From the NCBI RefSeq assembly GCF_000143825.1, contig NZ_CM000961.1, positions 1,323,448 through 1,387,447 of the forward strand: a DNA stretch of 64,000 nt, written 5' to 3'. How positions within the stretch are numbered: position 1 is the first letter of the stretch; the number at the start of each line of letters is the position of its first letter. Below the pieces are notes generated by a model. That model saw only the letters and a program-made list of their open reading frames with translations. It had not been told where the DNA came from and ran no database searches. The stretch comes from Corynebacterium genitalium ATCC 33030. GTDB taxonomy: Bacteria; Actinomycetota; Actinomycetes; Mycobacteriales; Mycobacteriaceae. Of the stretch, positions 9,020 to 20,649 are shown one piece after another. The position numbers were made by a program, and so were the translations under genes.

Positions 9020-11089
9020 GTGAGCGAGGTAGGTGACACAAGCGCCGTGAGCAGATTGGACCCGCAACGGCGGAGAATGCCGCACCCGCGGCGGCGCCCG
9101 CCGGCAGCGCCAGCACAAAAGGTCATTACCACCAGCCGGATGCGGATTCTCACGGCTATTTTCCTGGTCCTTGCCCTCGTGCTCATTGGGCGTTTGGCAT
9201 GGGTGCAGCTCAAGTGGGGGCCGGAACTGCAAACCGTCGCTGCGGACCAGCGCACCCGGACCTTCACCGATCCCGCTCGTCGCGGTGAGATCGTGGACCG
9301 GGAAGGCAATTATCTTGCCTACACGATGCAGGCGCGCTCCCTGACTGTTTCGCCCGTGATCCTGCGCAAAGAACTTGGCGAGCTCGTGCGCAACGAGATG
9401 TATGAAGAGGGTGCCTCCCGTGCGGAAGCCGAAGCTCAGCAGGATGCTCGCGTAGAGGATTATCTGCGCCAGATGGCTAATGAGATTCCCGTCATGGTCG
9501 GGGAGGATCCGAAAGCCATCGAGCGTGAGAACGCGGACGACAACGCCGAAAAAGACAAAGACAACAAGGACAGTAAGGACAACAAGGACGCAAAAGGTAA
9601 ATACGAGAAGAAACTCGAGACTCCGCGCGTGAGCTCCAAAGACATCCTGGAAAAGCTCCACGCGGACACAGATTATGAGGTTCTCGTCCGCAATGTCGAC
9701 CCAGATGTCGCTGCTGAGGTTGCACAGAAGTTCCACGGTGTTGCAGCTGACCACCAAGACATCCGCGAATACCCCAACGGTGCAATCGGGGAGAACATTA
9801 TTGGCCGCGTCTCCATGGACGGGCAGGGCCAGTTCGGGCTCGAAGCCTCTAGCGACGCGATTCTGACGGGCATCAACGGCCGCTCCACCGAAGATGTCTC
9901 TGCCAACGGCCAAGTCATCCCCGGCACGTTGCGCGACGTTGTGCCGGCAGTGAACGGATCGCGCGTTGAGCTGACTATTGATCTGGATCTGCAGGCCTAC
10001 GTGCAGCAGCTGTTGGAGCAAGCGAAGGCGAACTCGAAGGCCAAGGACGCCGAGGCTGTGGTCTTGGATGCTGCCACCGGCGAGGTGCTCGCCATGGCCA
10101 ACACGTCCACGATCGACCCGAACGGCGACTTGGAGAAGCAACTGTCGCAGGGCCGCAGCTTTGATAACCCGTCGATTTCCCACCCCTTCGAACCTGGCTC
10201 GGTGGCCAAGATCATCACGGCTACCGCGGCCATTGAAGAGGGCATCACCACCCCGGATGAAGTGCACACAGTTCCGGGACGAATCGAAATGTCCGGCGTC
10301 ACTGTCGCAGACGCGTGGGAGCACGGTGATGCGCCGTACACCACGACAGGAATCTTCGGTAAGTCCTCGAACGTTGGCACGCTCATGCTCGCTCAGGAGG
10401 TGGGCGAGGAGCGTTTCGACGACTACTTGCAGCGCTTCGGAATCGGGCAGGGCACCGGCATTGAACTCCCGAACGAATCCCCTGGTCTCGTGCCGTCCCG
10501 CGAGCAGTGGTCGGGTGGCACCTTTGCCAACCTGCCCATCGGTCAAGGCATGTCCCTGACCACCCTCCAACTCGCCAGCGTGTACCAGGCCTTGGCGAAC
10601 GACGGTGAACGCATCGAGCCGCGCATCGTCAAAAAGGTTGTGCAGCAGTCCGGGGAGGAGCTGCCGCAAGACGAGCCCCGCCGCTCCCGTGTCGCCAGCG
10701 AAGAGACCGCACAGACAGTTGTGAATATGTTCCGCTCTCCGTTCCAGGATGATCCGAATGGTGTCCAGAATGGTACTGCTGCCGGCAACGAGATCCCCGG
10801 CTACCAGCTCGCCGGCAAGACCGGTACTGCCCAGCAGGTCAACCCCGAAACGGGCGCATACTCTAACTCGGATTACTGGATCACTTTCGCCGGTATTGCT
10901 CCGGCGGATGATCCTCGCTTCGTCGTCGCGGTTATGCTGGACGACCCGGAGCGGGGTCCGCTCGAAGGCGGCGCTGGCGGCCAGTCGGCGGCACCGGTGT
11001 TCACCGAGATTGCGAACTGGTTAATCAACCGCGAGAACATCGGTCAGAGCCCCGACCCAGGTGAGCCGTTCGTGCTGGAAGCGCGTTAG
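9020..11089 (+). CDS. ftsI: Septal peptidoglycan transpeptidase FtsI (PBP3)
   Basis: Class B penicillin-binding protein of about 689 residues. A short cytoplasmic tail and one membrane helix (ILTAIFLVLALVLIGRLAWV) lead to the PBP dimerisation domain (RRGEIVDREGNYLAY) and the transpeptidase domain with SVAK (active serine codon 10199-10201), SSN in GKSSNVGT and KTGT in AGKTGTAQQ. It cross-links septal peptidoglycan with FtsW. No PASTA domains are present. The start is uncertain: TTG 9014, GTG 9020 and GTG 9047 are all possible; GTG 9020 has GAAG 9 bases upstream. An odd insert of about 30 residues made almost only of K, D, N, A and E interrupts the dimerisation domain (9527-9621). Confidence 0.95.
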   Translation: MSEVGDTSAVSRLDPQRRRMPHPRRRPPAAPAQKVITTSRMRILTAIFLVLALVLIGRLAWVQLKWGPELQTVAADQRTRTFTDPARRGEIVDREGNYLAYTMQARSLTVSPVILRKELGELVRNEMYEEGASRAEAEAQQDARVEDYLRQMANEIPVMVGEDPKAIERENADDNAEKDKDNKDSKDNKDAKGKYEKKLETPRVSSKDILEKLHADTDYEVLVRNVDPDVAAEVAQKFHGVAADHQDIREYPNGAIGENIIGRVSMDGQGQFGLEASSDAILTGINGRSTEDVSANGQVIPGTLRDVVPAVNGSRVELTIDLDLQAYVQQLLEQAKANSKAKDAEAVVLDAATGEVLAMANTSTIDPNGDLEKQLSQGRSFDNPSISHPFEPGSVAKIITATAAIEEGITTPDEVHTVPGRIEMSGVTVADAWEHGDAPYTTTGIFGKSSNVGTLMLAQEVGEERFDDYLQRFGIGQGTGIELPNESPGLVPSREQWSGGTFANLPIGQGMSLTTLQLASVYQALANDGERIEPRIVKKVVQQSGEELPQDEPRRSRVASEETAQTVVNMFRSPFQDDPNGVQNGTAAGNEIPGYQLAGKTGTAQQVNPETGAYSNSDYWITFAGIAPADDPRFVVAVMLDDPERGPLEGGAGGQSAAPVFTEIANWLINRENIGQSPDPGEPFVLEAR

Positions 11090-11107
11090 AAAAGGGAGTG
11101 CATAACC

Positions 11108-12604
11108 ATGGCTAAGGTTTCGCTGGAGAATCTGGCGGAGATCGCAGGCGCGCGCGTGGAGAACGCGCCGGAGAGTTCGCTATCCGTCAGCGCAATCAGC
11201 CTTGATTCGAATGCCGTGAAAAGCGGTGCGATGTTCGCTGCGCTTCCGGGCACCCGAGTGCACGGCGCCACCTTCGCGCACGCGTCGGACGCCTCTGCGG
11301 TGCTGACCGATGATGCCGGGTGGGACATCCTGCGTGAGACGGGATTTGAGCGCCCAGTACTCGTCGTTGAGCGTGTGCGCGACATCCTCGGTGATGTCGC
11401 TGCCGAAATCTACGGACACCCGACTGAGCACCTGACGGTGATCGGAGTGACGGGAACGTCGGGAAAAACGACCACGACGTACTTGCTCGAATCCGGGTTG
11501 ACCGCCGCCGGTTGCGCCGTCGGGTTGATCGGCACGACGGGCACCCGCATCAAAGGTGAGGATGTGCCCACATCGTTGACCACTCCTGAAGCTCCGAAAC
11601 TTCAAGAGCTGTTCGCGGACATGGTCTCCCGCGGCGTGACGCACGTGGTCATGGAGGTTTCCTCTCACGCGCTCGTGCTGGGCCGCGTCGATGGCACGAA
11701 GTTTGCGGCGGCCGGGTTTACCAACCTCTCCCAGGACCACCTGGACTTCCACCCCACGATGGAGGACTACTTCGAGGCCAAGGCCATCCTCTTCGACCGG
11801 GCAGAGAAAGCCGTCGTGTGCATTGACGACGAATGGGGCCAGAAGATGACGCAGCGCGCCCACTCACCTGTCACCGTGGGGGTGCATAACACCAGCGCCG
11901 ATTGCACGGCGCGGCTGGATAGTGTGACTGAGTCCGGTGCGCAGGACATCACTGTGCGCATCGGCGGGCAGGACATTTCCACGCGCATCCCTCTGCCGGG
12001 GGCGTTCAACATCGCTAACACTGCGCTGGCGACAGCTCTCGCCGATTCGGTGGGCATCGATCCGAAGGTCTTCCTGCAGGGGCTGGACGCGGCCCGAGTC
12101 CCGGGGCGCATGGAACGCGTGAGCGTTGGGCAGCCGTTCGTTGCTGTTGTCGACTACGCCCACAAGCCCGCTGCTGTCGCAGCTGCGCTGGACAGCTTGC
12201 GCGAGCAGGTTGACGGTCGGATCGGTGTCGTTGTCGGTGCCGGTGGTGACCGCGACCATTCGAAGCGCCCGCTCATGGGTGCAGAGGCAGCAACACGGGC
12301 AGACCTGGTGATCATCACCGACGACAACCCCCGCACCGAGGACCCGGCAGCAATCCGTGCGGCTGTAAAGCAGGGTGCTGAAAGCGTCATCGACGGTGCC
12401 GCGACGGACATTCGCGAGGTCGCCTCCCGTGCACAGGCAATCGCGGACCTGGTTGCATGGGCAGAACCCGGAGATGCCATTATCGTCGTGGGTAAAGGGC
12501 ACGAAGTCGGGCAGATCATTGGGGAGACCACGCACCACTTCGATGATCGTGAAGAAGTCGCGTTCGCCCTGGCGCGTCGAGAGGGCAAGGAGGTCAAGGA
12601 ATGA
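11108..12604 (+). CDS. murE: UDP-MurNAc-L-Ala-D-Glu:meso-DAP ligase MurE
   Basis: Mur ligase of 498 residues adding the third residue of the stem peptide in the cytoplasm. The P-loop VTGTSGKTTTTY lies near residues 113-124, the carbamylated-lysine region in the central domain, and DNPRTEDP near 405. DNPR is the known meso-diaminopimelate specificity motif, which fits a corynebacterial wall. AAAGGGAG at 11091-11098 precedes the ATG. The gene ends in an ATGA overlap with murF, so translation is probably coupled. Confidence 0.97.
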   Translation: MAKVSLENLAEIAGARVENAPESSLSVSAISLDSNAVKSGAMFAALPGTRVHGATFAHASDASAVLTDDAGWDILRETGFERPVLVVERVRDILGDVAAEIYGHPTEHLTVIGVTGTSGKTTTTYLLESGLTAAGCAVGLIGTTGTRIKGEDVPTSLTTPEAPKLQELFADMVSRGVTHVVMEVSSHALVLGRVDGTKFAAAGFTNLSQDHLDFHPTMEDYFEAKAILFDRAEKAVVCIDDEWGQKMTQRAHSPVTVGVHNTSADCTARLDSVTESGAQDITVRIGGQDISTRIPLPGAFNIANTALATALADSVGIDPKVFLQGLDAARVPGRMERVSVGQPFVAVVDYAHKPAAVAAALDSLREQVDGRIGVVVGAGGDRDHSKRPLMGAEAATRADLVIITDDNPRTEDPAAIRAAVKQGAESVIDGAATDIREVASRAQAIADLVAWAEPGDAIIVVGKGHEVGQIIGETTHHFDDREEVAFALARREGKEVKE

Positions 12605-14118
12605 TCGAGATAACACTCGCCGACATTGCCCGCGTTACAGGTGGGCAGTTGAGCCCGGGCGCAGATCCAGAGGCCACCGTCACTGGTTATGTTGAGTTCG
12701 ATTCGCGGAAGATCACCGAAGGCGGGTTGTTCGTCGCACTTCCCGGTGCGAACGTGGACGGCCACGACTTCGCGCAGTCCGCGATCGACCGCGGTGCTGT
12801 GGGAGCCCTGGTTGCCCGCGACGTAGGGGTGCCCGCTGTCATTCTTCCGCCCGTCGAGCAGATCGAGGGTGATAATTCGGACTTGGCCGCTAATGATCCG
12901 GATGGTTCCGCCCGCGCAGTTGTCGCGGGGATGGCGAAGTTGGCGGCGCATGTGGCGACGACGCTCGTCGATAAGCATCAGCTGCGCATCACGGGCATCA
13001 CTGGTTCTGCTGGAAAGACCTCCACTAAAGACCTCATTGCCAGCGTGCTTGCGGATGCCGGCGAAACGGTTGCACCGCCCGGTTCTTTTAACAATGAGAT
13101 CGGTTTGCCCTACACCGTTTTGCGCTGTACGGAGGACACGGACTTCCTTGTCGCGGAGATGTCCGCTCGCGGGATCGGGCACATCGCGCAACTCACTCAC
13201 GTCGCGCCGCCGCAGATCGGCGTGGTACTCAATGTCGGTAGCGCCCACCTCGGCGAATTCGGCTCCCGCGAAAACATCGCGCAGGCGAAGGGCGAGCTCG
13301 TCGAAGCGCTTCCAGCCGACGGCATCGCGATCCTCAATGCCGACGACGAGCTAGTTGCCGGCATGGCGTCTCGCACGAAAGCGCGCGTCGTGTGCTTTTC
13401 CACTGACCCGCGCTCCAACGCGGAGTATGTCGCCGAGGGCATCACGCTTGACGACGTCGCACGTGCCTCCTTCACCATGCATTCGCCCAACAGCGAACCC
13501 CAGCAGGTGAGATTGAAAGTGTTCGGGGCCCACCAAGTCTCCAATGCCCTGGCCACAGCAGCGGTGGGGATGGAAGCCGGCATGGATGCCGCCACCGTTG
13601 CCCGCGCTTTGTCTAACGCACATAGTTTGTCCGTTAACCGCATGGACGTGAATACCCGCGCCGACGGCGTGACCGTGATCAACGATGCGTACAACGCTAA
13701 CCCGGACTCCATGCGCGCTGGCATCGCCGCCCTGGGGTACACTGCTGCGGGCCGCCCCGGCGTCCGCTCCATCGCGGTGCTGGGGGAGATGGGTGAGCTC
13801 GGCGAGGACTCGGTGGAAGCACACACCGCGTTGGGCAATGAGCTCGCCCGCTATCGTGTGACGCACCTCGTTGTCGTCGGCGAGAGCGCTGAAACGGCCG
13901 CCCTGCTCAGCCGCGCTGCGGAGCGGGGAATTGAAAGTGTCAGCGCCCTCGACATCGAGGACGCAACGGAACGGGTCAGTGAGATCCTGCGCACGGTACC
14001 GCTCGGCGAGGAGAACTGGCGCGACCGTCCCGACCGCGACGTTGTGTTGGTGAAAGCCTCCAACGCTGCCGGTCTGTGGAGGGTAGCGGAACGACTGTTA
14101 GACGGAGGAAAGCAATAG
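12601..14118 (+). CDS. murF: UDP-MurNAc-tripeptide:D-Ala-D-Ala ligase MurF
   Basis: Mur ligase of 505 residues that adds D-alanyl-D-alanine to the UDP-MurNAc-tripeptide. It has the MurF N-terminal domain ([25 protein letters not shown]), the ATP loop [13 protein letters not shown] near residue 135, the FNNEIGLP motif typical of MurF and the C-terminal [13 protein letters not shown]. The start overlaps the murE stop by 4 bases (ATGA); the TAG stop shares its G with the GTG of mraY. No D-Ala-D-Ala ligase gene is present in this cluster. Confidence 0.97.
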   Translation: MIEITLADIARVTGGQLSPGADPEATVTGYVEFDSRKITEGGLFVALPGANVDGHDFAQSAIDRGAVGALVARDVGVPAVILPPVEQIEGDNSDLAANDPDGSARAVVAGMAKLAAHVATTLVDKHQLRITGITGSAGKTSTKDLIASVLADAGETVAPPGSFNNEIGLPYTVLRCTEDTDFLVAEMSARGIGHIAQLTHVAPPQIGVVLNVGSAHLGEFGSRENIAQAKGELVEALPADGIAILNADDELVAGMASRTKARVVCFSTDPRSNAEYVAEGITLDDVARASFTMHSPNSEPQQVRLKVFGAHQVSNALATAAVGMEAGMDAATVARALSNAHSLSVNRMDVNTRADGVTVINDAYNANPDSMRAGIAALGYTAAGRPGVRSIAVLGEMGELGEDSVEAHTALGNELARYRVTHLVVVGESAETAALLSRAAERGIESVSALDIEDATERVSEILRTVPLGEENWRDRPDRDVVLVKASNAAGLWRVAERLLDGGKQ

Positions 14119-15227
14119 TGACGCAGATCATCATGTCGGGGGTCATTAGCTTCCTCGTAGCCATCTTCACCACCCCGCTGCTCATCCGCTACTTCACCAA
14201 CCACGGCCAGGGCCAGGAAATCCGTGAGGACGGTCCGAAGTCGCACATCCGCAAACGCGGCACACCCACGATGGGTGGCATCGCCATTTTGCTGGGCATT
14301 GTCGCGGCCTATGTAATTGTGGGCATCTGGGGTTCTGTCACCGGCAAGGGCGGTTTCACGGCCTCGGGTTTGCTCGTCCTTGGCCTGACTATGGGCCTGG
14401 GCCTCCTCGGTTTCGCCGATGACGGCATGAAGCTCTTTTTCAACCGCAACCTTGGGCTGAACAAGAAGGCCAAGCTTGCCGGCCAGCTCGCCATTGCCCT
14501 GATCTTCGGGTACTTGCTGCTCCAGTTTGAAAATGACAGTGGACTGACTCCGGGCTCGACGCACCTGAGCTTCATCCGCGACATTGAGACCTTCGACATT
14601 GCGATCGGTGGAGCGGTCGTGGGCACGATCCTTTTCCTCGTGTTCATCTACTTCCTCATCGCGGCATGGTCTAACGCTGTCAACCTCACTGATGGTCTCG
14701 ACGGTTTGGCGGCGGGTTCTACAGCGCTGGTCATGTTCGGCTACATGGTGATCACGTTCTGGCAGTTCCGGAACTCGTGCTCCGTGACTCCAGGACCGGG
14801 GTGCTACGACGTCCGCGATCCGCTCGACCTTGCCATCTTGTGTGCCGCAGGAATGGGCGCGTGCGCCGGTTTCCTGTGGTGGAACGCCGCCCCGGCGAAG
14901 ATTTTCATGGGTGACACCGGTTCGCTCGCACTCGGTGGACTCGTGGCTGGCGTGTCCATCAGTAGCCACACCGAGGTGCTCATGGTGATCATCGGCGCTC
15001 TCTTCGTCATGGAAGCCACTTCCGTGGTCATCCAGGTTGCTGCCTTCAAGACCACCGGTAAGCGTGTGTTCCGCATGGCCCCGTTCCACCACCACTTTGA
15101 AAATGGTGGCTGGGCTGAGACAACGGTGGTCATCCGCTTCTGGCTGATCTGCGGTATCGCCGTGGTCATCGGTCTGGCGGTCTTTTACGCCGAGTGGCTC
15201 ACGGCAACCGGAGTGACCTTGGCATGA
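14118..15227 (+). CDS. mraY: Phospho-MurNAc-pentapeptide translocase MraY
   Basis: Integral membrane enzyme of 369 residues with about ten helices. It transfers phospho-MurNAc-pentapeptide to undecaprenyl phosphate to make lipid I. Conserved cytoplasmic loops are clear: [48 protein letters not shown] and APFHHHFE. The GTG at 14118 shares one base with the murF stop (TAGTG), and GGAGGAAAG at 14104-14112 is a good ribosome site for it. It ends in an ATGA overlap with murD. Confidence 0.97.
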   Translation: MTQIIMSGVISFLVAIFTTPLLIRYFTNHGQGQEIREDGPKSHIRKRGTPTMGGIAILLGIVAAYVIVGIWGSVTGKGGFTASGLLVLGLTMGLGLLGFADDGMKLFFNRNLGLNKKAKLAGQLAIALIFGYLLLQFENDSGLTPGSTHLSFIRDIETFDIAIGGAVVGTILFLVFIYFLIAAWSNAVNLTDGLDGLAAGSTALVMFGYMVITFWQFRNSCSVTPGPGCYDVRDPLDLAILCAAGMGACAGFLWWNAAPAKIFMGDTGSLALGGLVAGVSISSHTEVLMVIIGALFVMEATSVVIQVAAFKTTGKRVFRMAPFHHHFENGGWAETTVVIRFWLICGIAVVIGLAVFYAEWLTATGVTLA

Positions 15228-16654
15228 GCGTAAACATGCAGGCCGGCGACCCTTTCACCCCCATGCTCTCTGGCGGAGTACTCGTGGCTGGGGCTGGTGT
15301 CTCGGGGCTCGGCACTGCGAAGCTGCTCCGCGCTGCGGGAGTGGACTTCGCTGTCGCCGACGATGATGCGACTAAGCGTGCCGCTGTGCAGGAAAAAACA
15401 GGCTGCGCCACCATGGACACGGCGGAAGCTGCGCAGCGCGCGACCGAGTTTCCCCTTGTGGTGACATCCCCGGGATGGCGCCCGGATTCGCCGCTCCTCG
15501 TCGCCGCCAGCGATGTCAATTGCACCGTCATTGGTGATGTGGAGCTGTGCTACTTACTCGATCAGCACCGTTTCTTCGGCCCGTCACGTGATTGGCTCGT
15601 GGTCACTGGAACGAATGGCAAGACCACCACGACAGGCATGCTCGCCGCGATCATGGAAGAGGCGTCTTCCTATTCAGGTAAACGCGCGGCCGCGTGCGGC
15701 AACATCGGCATCGCCGTCGCCGACGCACTCATGCAGACACCACGCATCGACGTGCTTGTCGCCGAGCTATCGAGCTTCCAGCTCCACTGGTCCCACGAAC
15801 TCACCCCAGACGCCGGAGTGCTACTCAACCTGGCTGACGACCACATCGATTGGCACGGCAGCTTCGACGCGTACGCTGAGGCAAAAGCGAAAGTCTTCAG
15901 CGCCTCCACCGCGGTCGCCGGTGTCGACGATGAGCAGGTTGTCCGTTTCGCAGCACAGACCGGCCGCAGTGACATCATCGGGTTCACGCTGAACGCGCCG
16001 GACGACAACCAGGTCGGCGTCATTGACGGAAACATCGTGTCCCGCATCGGGGATACGCCGACGCGCATTTCGCTTATCGACGGCATCGAGCCCGCCGGCG
16101 AAGCCGGCATCCTCGACGCACTTGCCGCCACGGCCGTCGCTGTCACCCGTGGGGCAAGCCCGGAGCAGATTGACCGGGCACTGCACTCATATCAGGTCTC
16201 CGGCCACAGGGGAGCAGTGGTTCACCGGGCAGGCGGTGTCGCCTGGATCGACAACTCTAAGGCGACAAACCCTCACGCGGCTGATTCCGCCCTCAACGGC
16301 ACGGCCGGCAAGATCGTATGGATCGCCGGCGGTCAACTCAAGGGCGCGGATGTCGATCAGCTCGTGCGCGACCACGCCCACCAATTCAGAGCGGTCGCTC
16401 TGTTGGGGGTGGATAGGGATGTGATTGCTGGGGCCGTCGATAAAAATGCGCCTGATGTGAATGTGTTCGTGACGGACTCGAGCGACCCTGTTACCGCCAT
16501 GAATGATGTCGTCCGTTTTGCCTCTGAGCAGGCAAAAGAAGGCGACAGTGTCATCCTCGCTCCCGCCGCGGCGAGCCTGGATATGTACTCCGGCATGGCT
16601 CAACGCGGAAATCTTTTCGCGGACGCTGCGCGCGCCCTCGCCGAAAACGGCTAG
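15224..16654 (+). CDS. murD: UDP-MurNAc-L-Ala:D-Glu ligase MurD
   Basis: Mur ligase of 476 residues adding D-glutamate to UDP-MurNAc-L-alanine. The N-terminal Rossmann-like domain holds [13 protein letters not shown]; the ATP loop [14 protein letters not shown] is near residue 127; [13 protein letters not shown] marks the C-terminal domain and is a strong MurD signature. The ATG at 15224 overlaps the mraY stop. The order mraY-murD-ftsW is standard for the cluster. Confidence 0.97.
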   Translation: MSVNMQAGDPFTPMLSGGVLVAGAGVSGLGTAKLLRAAGVDFAVADDDATKRAAVQEKTGCATMDTAEAAQRATEFPLVVTSPGWRPDSPLLVAASDVNCTVIGDVELCYLLDQHRFFGPSRDWLVVTGTNGKTTTTGMLAAIMEEASSYSGKRAAACGNIGIAVADALMQTPRIDVLVAELSSFQLHWSHELTPDAGVLLNLADDHIDWHGSFDAYAEAKAKVFSASTAVAGVDDEQVVRFAAQTGRSDIIGFTLNAPDDNQVGVIDGNIVSRIGDTPTRISLIDGIEPAGEAGILDALAATAVAVTRGASPEQIDRALHSYQVSGHRGAVVHRAGGVAWIDNSKATNPHAADSALNGTAGKIVWIAGGQLKGADVDQLVRDHAHQFRAVALLGVDRDVIAGAVDKNAPDVNVFVTDSSDPVTAMNDVVRFASEQAKEGDSVILAPAAASLDMYSGMAQRGNLFADAARALAENG

Positions 16655-16666
16655 CCGTAAGGCAAT

Positions 16667-18145
16667 GTGAAAATTGTGACGATGACGAGGCCTGCCGCGA
16701 ACAAGCGGCCACCGCAGCAAAAGAAGCCGAGCCAGTACTCCTCCGGCATGGCTCGTCGCTTGGCGCGCCTGAACGAATGGATGGATGCCCGGCCGTTGCT
16801 GGACTACACCATGACGCGCACCATCGTGCTCGTTCTTGCGGGACTGGGCGTGATCATGGTGACCAGCTCGTCGATGACGTGGTCCGTTCTCGATGACTCC
16901 TCTGTGTGGGCGCAGCCTCTCAAGCAGGGCATCGTCGTGGCGCTTGGTTTGCTCGCGTTCTGGATCGCGCTGCAGATTTCGCCTGAGCGCTTCCGTAGTT
17001 GCGCCTCGCTGCTCATGGTGGGCTCGGTACTGCTGCTGGTTGCGGTGCTTGTTCCCGGCATCGGAACCGGCCGTGAGGAAGTGGGCTCACAGTCGTGGAT
17101 CTACATTGGCGGATTCCAACTTCAGCCGTCGGAAATCGCCCGCGTAGCTATCTGTGTGTGGGGCGCCTCGATTCTGGCGAACAAGAATCCGCGGAGGATG
17201 TTCGAACTCACCAACGGGTACGTTCCGTTCATTTGCGTCGCTGCGCTGTGTATGTTCCTCATCGGCGCCCAGGGCGACCTAGGCATGATGGTGTCGTTTG
17301 CGATTGTTGTCGCCTTCATCCTTGTCTTCGCAGGTGTCCCGTGGAAGATCATCAGCGTCGCAGCCGGTTTCGGCGCGGTATTGCTCGTCGCGGTCATGGC
17401 AGCCGGCGGTTACCGTTCGCAGCGTTTCCATGTCTACTTCGACGCGCTCTTCGGCCACTTCGAGGACACGCGCGGCACGGCGTTCCAGTCCTACCAAGGC
17501 TTCCTGTCGCTTGCCGACGGCTCCCTTTTCGGTGTGGGCCTGGGCCAGTCCCGCGCGAAGTGGTTCTACCTGCCGGAAGCGAAAAACGACTTCATCTTCG
17601 CTGTCATTGGTGAAGAACTCGGCTTGTGGGGCGGGGCACTGGTGATCACCCTGTTCACAATGCTGCTCTACTTCGGTCTGCGCACGGCCCGCCGTGCCCA
17701 GAACCAGTACCAAGCTCTCCTGGCAGCGGCGATTACCACCGGGATCGTCTCCCAGGCCTTCATCAACATCGGCTACGTTGTCGGCCTGCTGCCGGTGACT
17801 GGTATTCAGCTGCCGATGATCTCCGCCGGAGGCACCTCCGCCGTGATCACCCTGGGCGCGATGGGCTTGGTCGCCTCGGTCGCCCGCCATGAACCGGACG
17901 CAGTATCGGCGATGCAGAACTACGGCCGCCCGATGTTCGACCGGGTCTTCTTCCTCCGCGAACCACGCGTCGTTGGAAACGCCGCCGGAACCCCGAACCA
18001 GCGCAACATCCGCCGCCAGGACCGCCGCGAACGTGACTACGGAACCCCGGTTACCGCACGTCCGGCACCGCAGCGCCGACCAGCCCCACAGCGCCGCCCG
18101 GCCGCGCGTTACGATGGCCGGGAAGAAGTTCGTCGCGCTAGTTAA
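16667..18145 (+). CDS. ftsW: Lipid II polymerase FtsW (SEDS family)
   Basis: SEDS-family glycosyltransferase with ten membrane segments, about 492 residues, that polymerises lipid II at the septum together with FtsI. Family marks are visible: GSQSWIYIGGFQLQPSEIARV, AQGDLGMMVSFAIV and, in the large loop, the AKNDFIFAVIGEELG stretch; GIQLPMISAGGTS lies near the end. The C-terminal tail is basic and contains two RPAPQ repeats, a cytoplasmic tail probably used for protein contacts. The start is uncertain among GTG 16667, GTG 16676 and ATG 16682; AAGG at 16659-16662 sits close to the first. Confidence 0.95.
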   Translation: MKIVTMTRPAANKRPPQQKKPSQYSSGMARRLARLNEWMDARPLLDYTMTRTIVLVLAGLGVIMVTSSSMTWSVLDDSSVWAQPLKQGIVVALGLLAFWIALQISPERFRSCASLLMVGSVLLLVAVLVPGIGTGREEVGSQSWIYIGGFQLQPSEIARVAICVWGASILANKNPRRMFELTNGYVPFICVAALCMFLIGAQGDLGMMVSFAIVVAFILVFAGVPWKIISVAAGFGAVLLVAVMAAGGYRSQRFHVYFDALFGHFEDTRGTAFQSYQGFLSLADGSLFGVGLGQSRAKWFYLPEAKNDFIFAVIGEELGLWGGALVITLFTMLLYFGLRTARRAQNQYQALLAAAITTGIVSQAFINIGYVVGLLPVTGIQLPMISAGGTSAVITLGAMGLVASVARHEPDAVSAMQNYGRPMFDRVFFLREPRVVGNAAGTPNQRNIRRQDRRERDYGTPVTARPAPQRRPAPQRRPAARYDGREEVRRAS

Positions 18146-18166
18146 CAAGGCGGTGCACTGCACAAT

Positions 18167-19255
18167 ATGAACGATAATGATGCCCCGGTGAATATCGTTG
18201 TGGCCGGTGGTGGAACTGCCGGCCACATTGAGCCGGCTCTTGCTGTCGCGGAGGTGCTGCGCGACAATCACGGCGCTGTAGTCTCGGCGCTTGGTACGGA
18301 AAAGGGCCTGGAGACGTCTATTGTCCCTGCCCGTGATTTTCCCCTCCGCTTGGTGGACCCTGTTCCGATTCCGCGCAAGCAGCCCCTCAAGCTGCTCGGT
18401 GTGCCGGGCAAGCTGTTGAAATCGGTCAACCAGACCCGTGCAGTCCTGAAGGAGACTCAGGCTCACGCCGTTTTGGGCACAGGTGGCTACGTTGCCGCTT
18501 CGGCTTACCTGGCCGCGAAAAGCCTGGGCATTCCGTTCTTCGTCCTGGAGACCAACGCTCTGACAGGCATGGCGAACAAGCTGGGCACTCGTCTCGGCGG
18601 CACGGGCATTAACGCCGTGCCGAACTCAGGCATGCCAGGTGATGTCCTGGGCATTCCCGTGCGTCCTGGTGTCGGCCAAGATCCGGATGGTGTGAAAGCC
18701 GAGCGCGGATACAAGATGTGGAACCTGGATCCAGCCCGCGAGACCATCCTGGTCACCGGAGGCTCGCAAGGTGCCCAGAGCATCAACCAGGCTCTCGCTG
18801 GCGCGGTGGGCAGGCTGACAGCGTCCGGCTACCAAGTCCTTCATGCGTATGGCAGGAAGAACGACGCGCCGCAGCCGCACGAGCACTACACGGCCGTCCC
18901 GTACATCGACGACATGGAAGCAGCGTACGCAGTCGCAGACGTGGTCATTTGCCGCTCTGGTGCGATGACTGTCGCCGAGAACTCCGCAGCCGGAGTACCG
19001 GCGATATATATCCCCCTGCCACACGGAAATGGTGAGCAGGGATTGAACTCTGCCCACCTCGTCGAGGCAGGTGCAGCAAAGCGTATCGACGACGCTGATC
19101 TGACCGCCGACGCGCTTGTCGGCGCCGTCGTGGAGATTCTCGGCGATGCCGGGGCGAAAGAACAGATGCGCGCCATTCTTCAGGGGTCCGGCGCCGGTAA
19201 TGCCGCCGAAGAAATTGCCCGTCGGATTGTCGCAGCTGCAGGAAGGAAGTCATGA
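18167..19255 (+). CDS. murG: Lipid I N-acetylglucosaminyltransferase MurG
   Basis: GT28 enzyme of 362 residues that adds GlcNAc from UDP-GlcNAc to lipid I on the inner face of the membrane. Signature stretches are [19 protein letters not shown] at the start, [24 protein letters not shown] for the nucleotide sugar, and [24 protein letters not shown]. The start codon has no strong ribosome site nearby. It lies 21 bases after ftsW and overlaps murC by an ATGA. Confidence 0.96.
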   Translation: MNDNDAPVNIVVAGGGTAGHIEPALAVAEVLRDNHGAVVSALGTEKGLETSIVPARDFPLRLVDPVPIPRKQPLKLLGVPGKLLKSVNQTRAVLKETQAHAVLGTGGYVAASAYLAAKSLGIPFFVLETNALTGMANKLGTRLGGTGINAVPNSGMPGDVLGIPVRPGVGQDPDGVKAERGYKMWNLDPARETILVTGGSQGAQSINQALAGAVGRLTASGYQVLHAYGRKNDAPQPHEHYTAVPYIDDMEAAYAVADVVICRSGAMTVAENSAAGVPAIYIPLPHGNGEQGLNSAHLVEAGAAKRIDDADLTADALVGAVVEILGDAGAKEQMRAILQGSGAGNAAEEIARRIVAAAGRKS

Positions 19256-20649
19256 GCATTGATCTCTCCCGCGTCCACTTGATCGGTATCGGTGGATCCG
19301 GCATGTCGGGCGTAGCCCGCATTCTGCTCGACCGTGGCAGCGTGGTCACGGGGTCCGACGTGAAGGATTGCCGCCCGGTGCGGGCACTGCAAGCCCAAGG
19401 CGCTCACATTGCCGTCGGTCACGCGGCCGAGAACCTCGAGTTGGCCGGTGAATTGCCCACGGTCGTGGTGACCAGTTTCGCGGCCATCCCGCAGGACAAC
19501 CCGGAACTTGTCGGTGCTGCCGAACACGGTATTCCTGTCATCCGCCGCTCCGACCTGCTGGGTGAGCTGATGGAGGGCTACACCCAAATGCTCTTCGCCG
19601 GCACCCACGGTAAGACTTCGACGACGTCGATGGCTGTCGTGGCGCTCCAAGCCGCAGGGGAGGACCCCTCTTTCGCCATCGGCGGCCAGCTCAACCGCGC
19701 GGGCACCAACGCCCACCACGGCAGCGGCGCTGTCTTCGTGGCGGAAGCGGACGAGTCCGACGGGTCGCTGCTGCGCTACCGGCCCGACATCGCTGTGATC
19801 ACGAACATTGAGCCGGACCACCTCGACTACTTCGGCGATGCCGAGACCTACTACAAGGTTTTCGACGATTTCGCTGACCGCATCACCGACACCGGCACCT
19901 TGATCGTGTGCCTTGATGATGAGTCCGCCGCCGAATGCGGCGTGCGCGCCCTGGAGCGGGGTGTGACTGTCGTCGGTTACGGCACCATGACTCACCCCTC
20001 GATCCCGAACGCAGCGCATGTCGTGGACTGGCGCACGGAGAACGACCTCAGCGTGGTCAAGGTCAACCTCAACGGCACGGAGATGACGTACCACCTGTCC
20101 ATCCCCGGAAAGCACATGGTGCTCAACTCTGTCGCAGCTCTGGTAGCTGGCGTGACGGCCGGTGCGGATCCGTTCGCGCTCGCCGAGGGGTTGAGCGGTT
20201 TCACCGGTGTGCGCCGCCGGTTCGAGCTGCGCGGTGAGTTGTCGGACGGCACGCGTGTCTACGACGACTATGCCCACCACCCGACGGAGGTCGATGCAGT
20301 TCTCAAAGCTGCGAAGGGGACCGGTGCGCGCGTTGTTGTGTGTTTCCAGCCGCACCTGTACTCACGCACGCAGGAATTCGCCGGCGAGTTCGCGGACGCG
20401 TTGTCGCTTGCCGACGCCGCTGTTGTCCTCGACATCTTCGGCGCCCGCGAAACTCCGGTGGAGGGGCTCGACTCGCGCATCATTACGGACCACATGTCCA
20501 TCACAGATGTCGTGTACGAGCCGAACTTCTCTGCGGCGCCGGCAGCCGTCGCAAAGCTTGTGCGCCCTGGTGACCTGGTATTGACGATGGGCGCGGGGTC
20601 GGTGACGATGCTCGCCGACCCGATTCTGGACGCACTCGCGGGAGCATGA
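19252..20649 (+). CDS. murC: UDP-MurNAc:L-alanine ligase MurC
   Basis: Mur ligase of 465 residues that attaches L-alanine to UDP-MurNAc. It shows the N-terminal [16 protein letters not shown], the ATP loop [12 protein letters not shown] near residue 118, [12 protein letters not shown] in the central domain, and [12 protein letters not shown] and [12 protein letters not shown] in the C-terminal domain. Both ends overlap neighbours by ATGA (murG before, ftsQ after), implying coupled translation. Confidence 0.97.
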   Translation: MSIDLSRVHLIGIGGSGMSGVARILLDRGSVVTGSDVKDCRPVRALQAQGAHIAVGHAAENLELAGELPTVVVTSFAAIPQDNPELVGAAEHGIPVIRRSDLLGELMEGYTQMLFAGTHGKTSTTSMAVVALQAAGEDPSFAIGGQLNRAGTNAHHGSGAVFVAEADESDGSLLRYRPDIAVITNIEPDHLDYFGDAETYYKVFDDFADRITDTGTLIVCLDDESAAECGVRALERGVTVVGYGTMTHPSIPNAAHVVDWRTENDLSVVKVNLNGTEMTYHLSIPGKHMVLNSVAALVAGVTAGADPFALAEGLSGFTGVRRRFELRGELSDGTRVYDDYAHHPTEVDAVLKAAKGTGARVVVCFQPHLYSRTQEFAGEFADALSLADAAVVLDIFGARETPVEGLDSRIITDHMSITDVVYEPNFSAAPAAVAKLVRPGDLVLTMGAGSVTMLADPILDALAGA

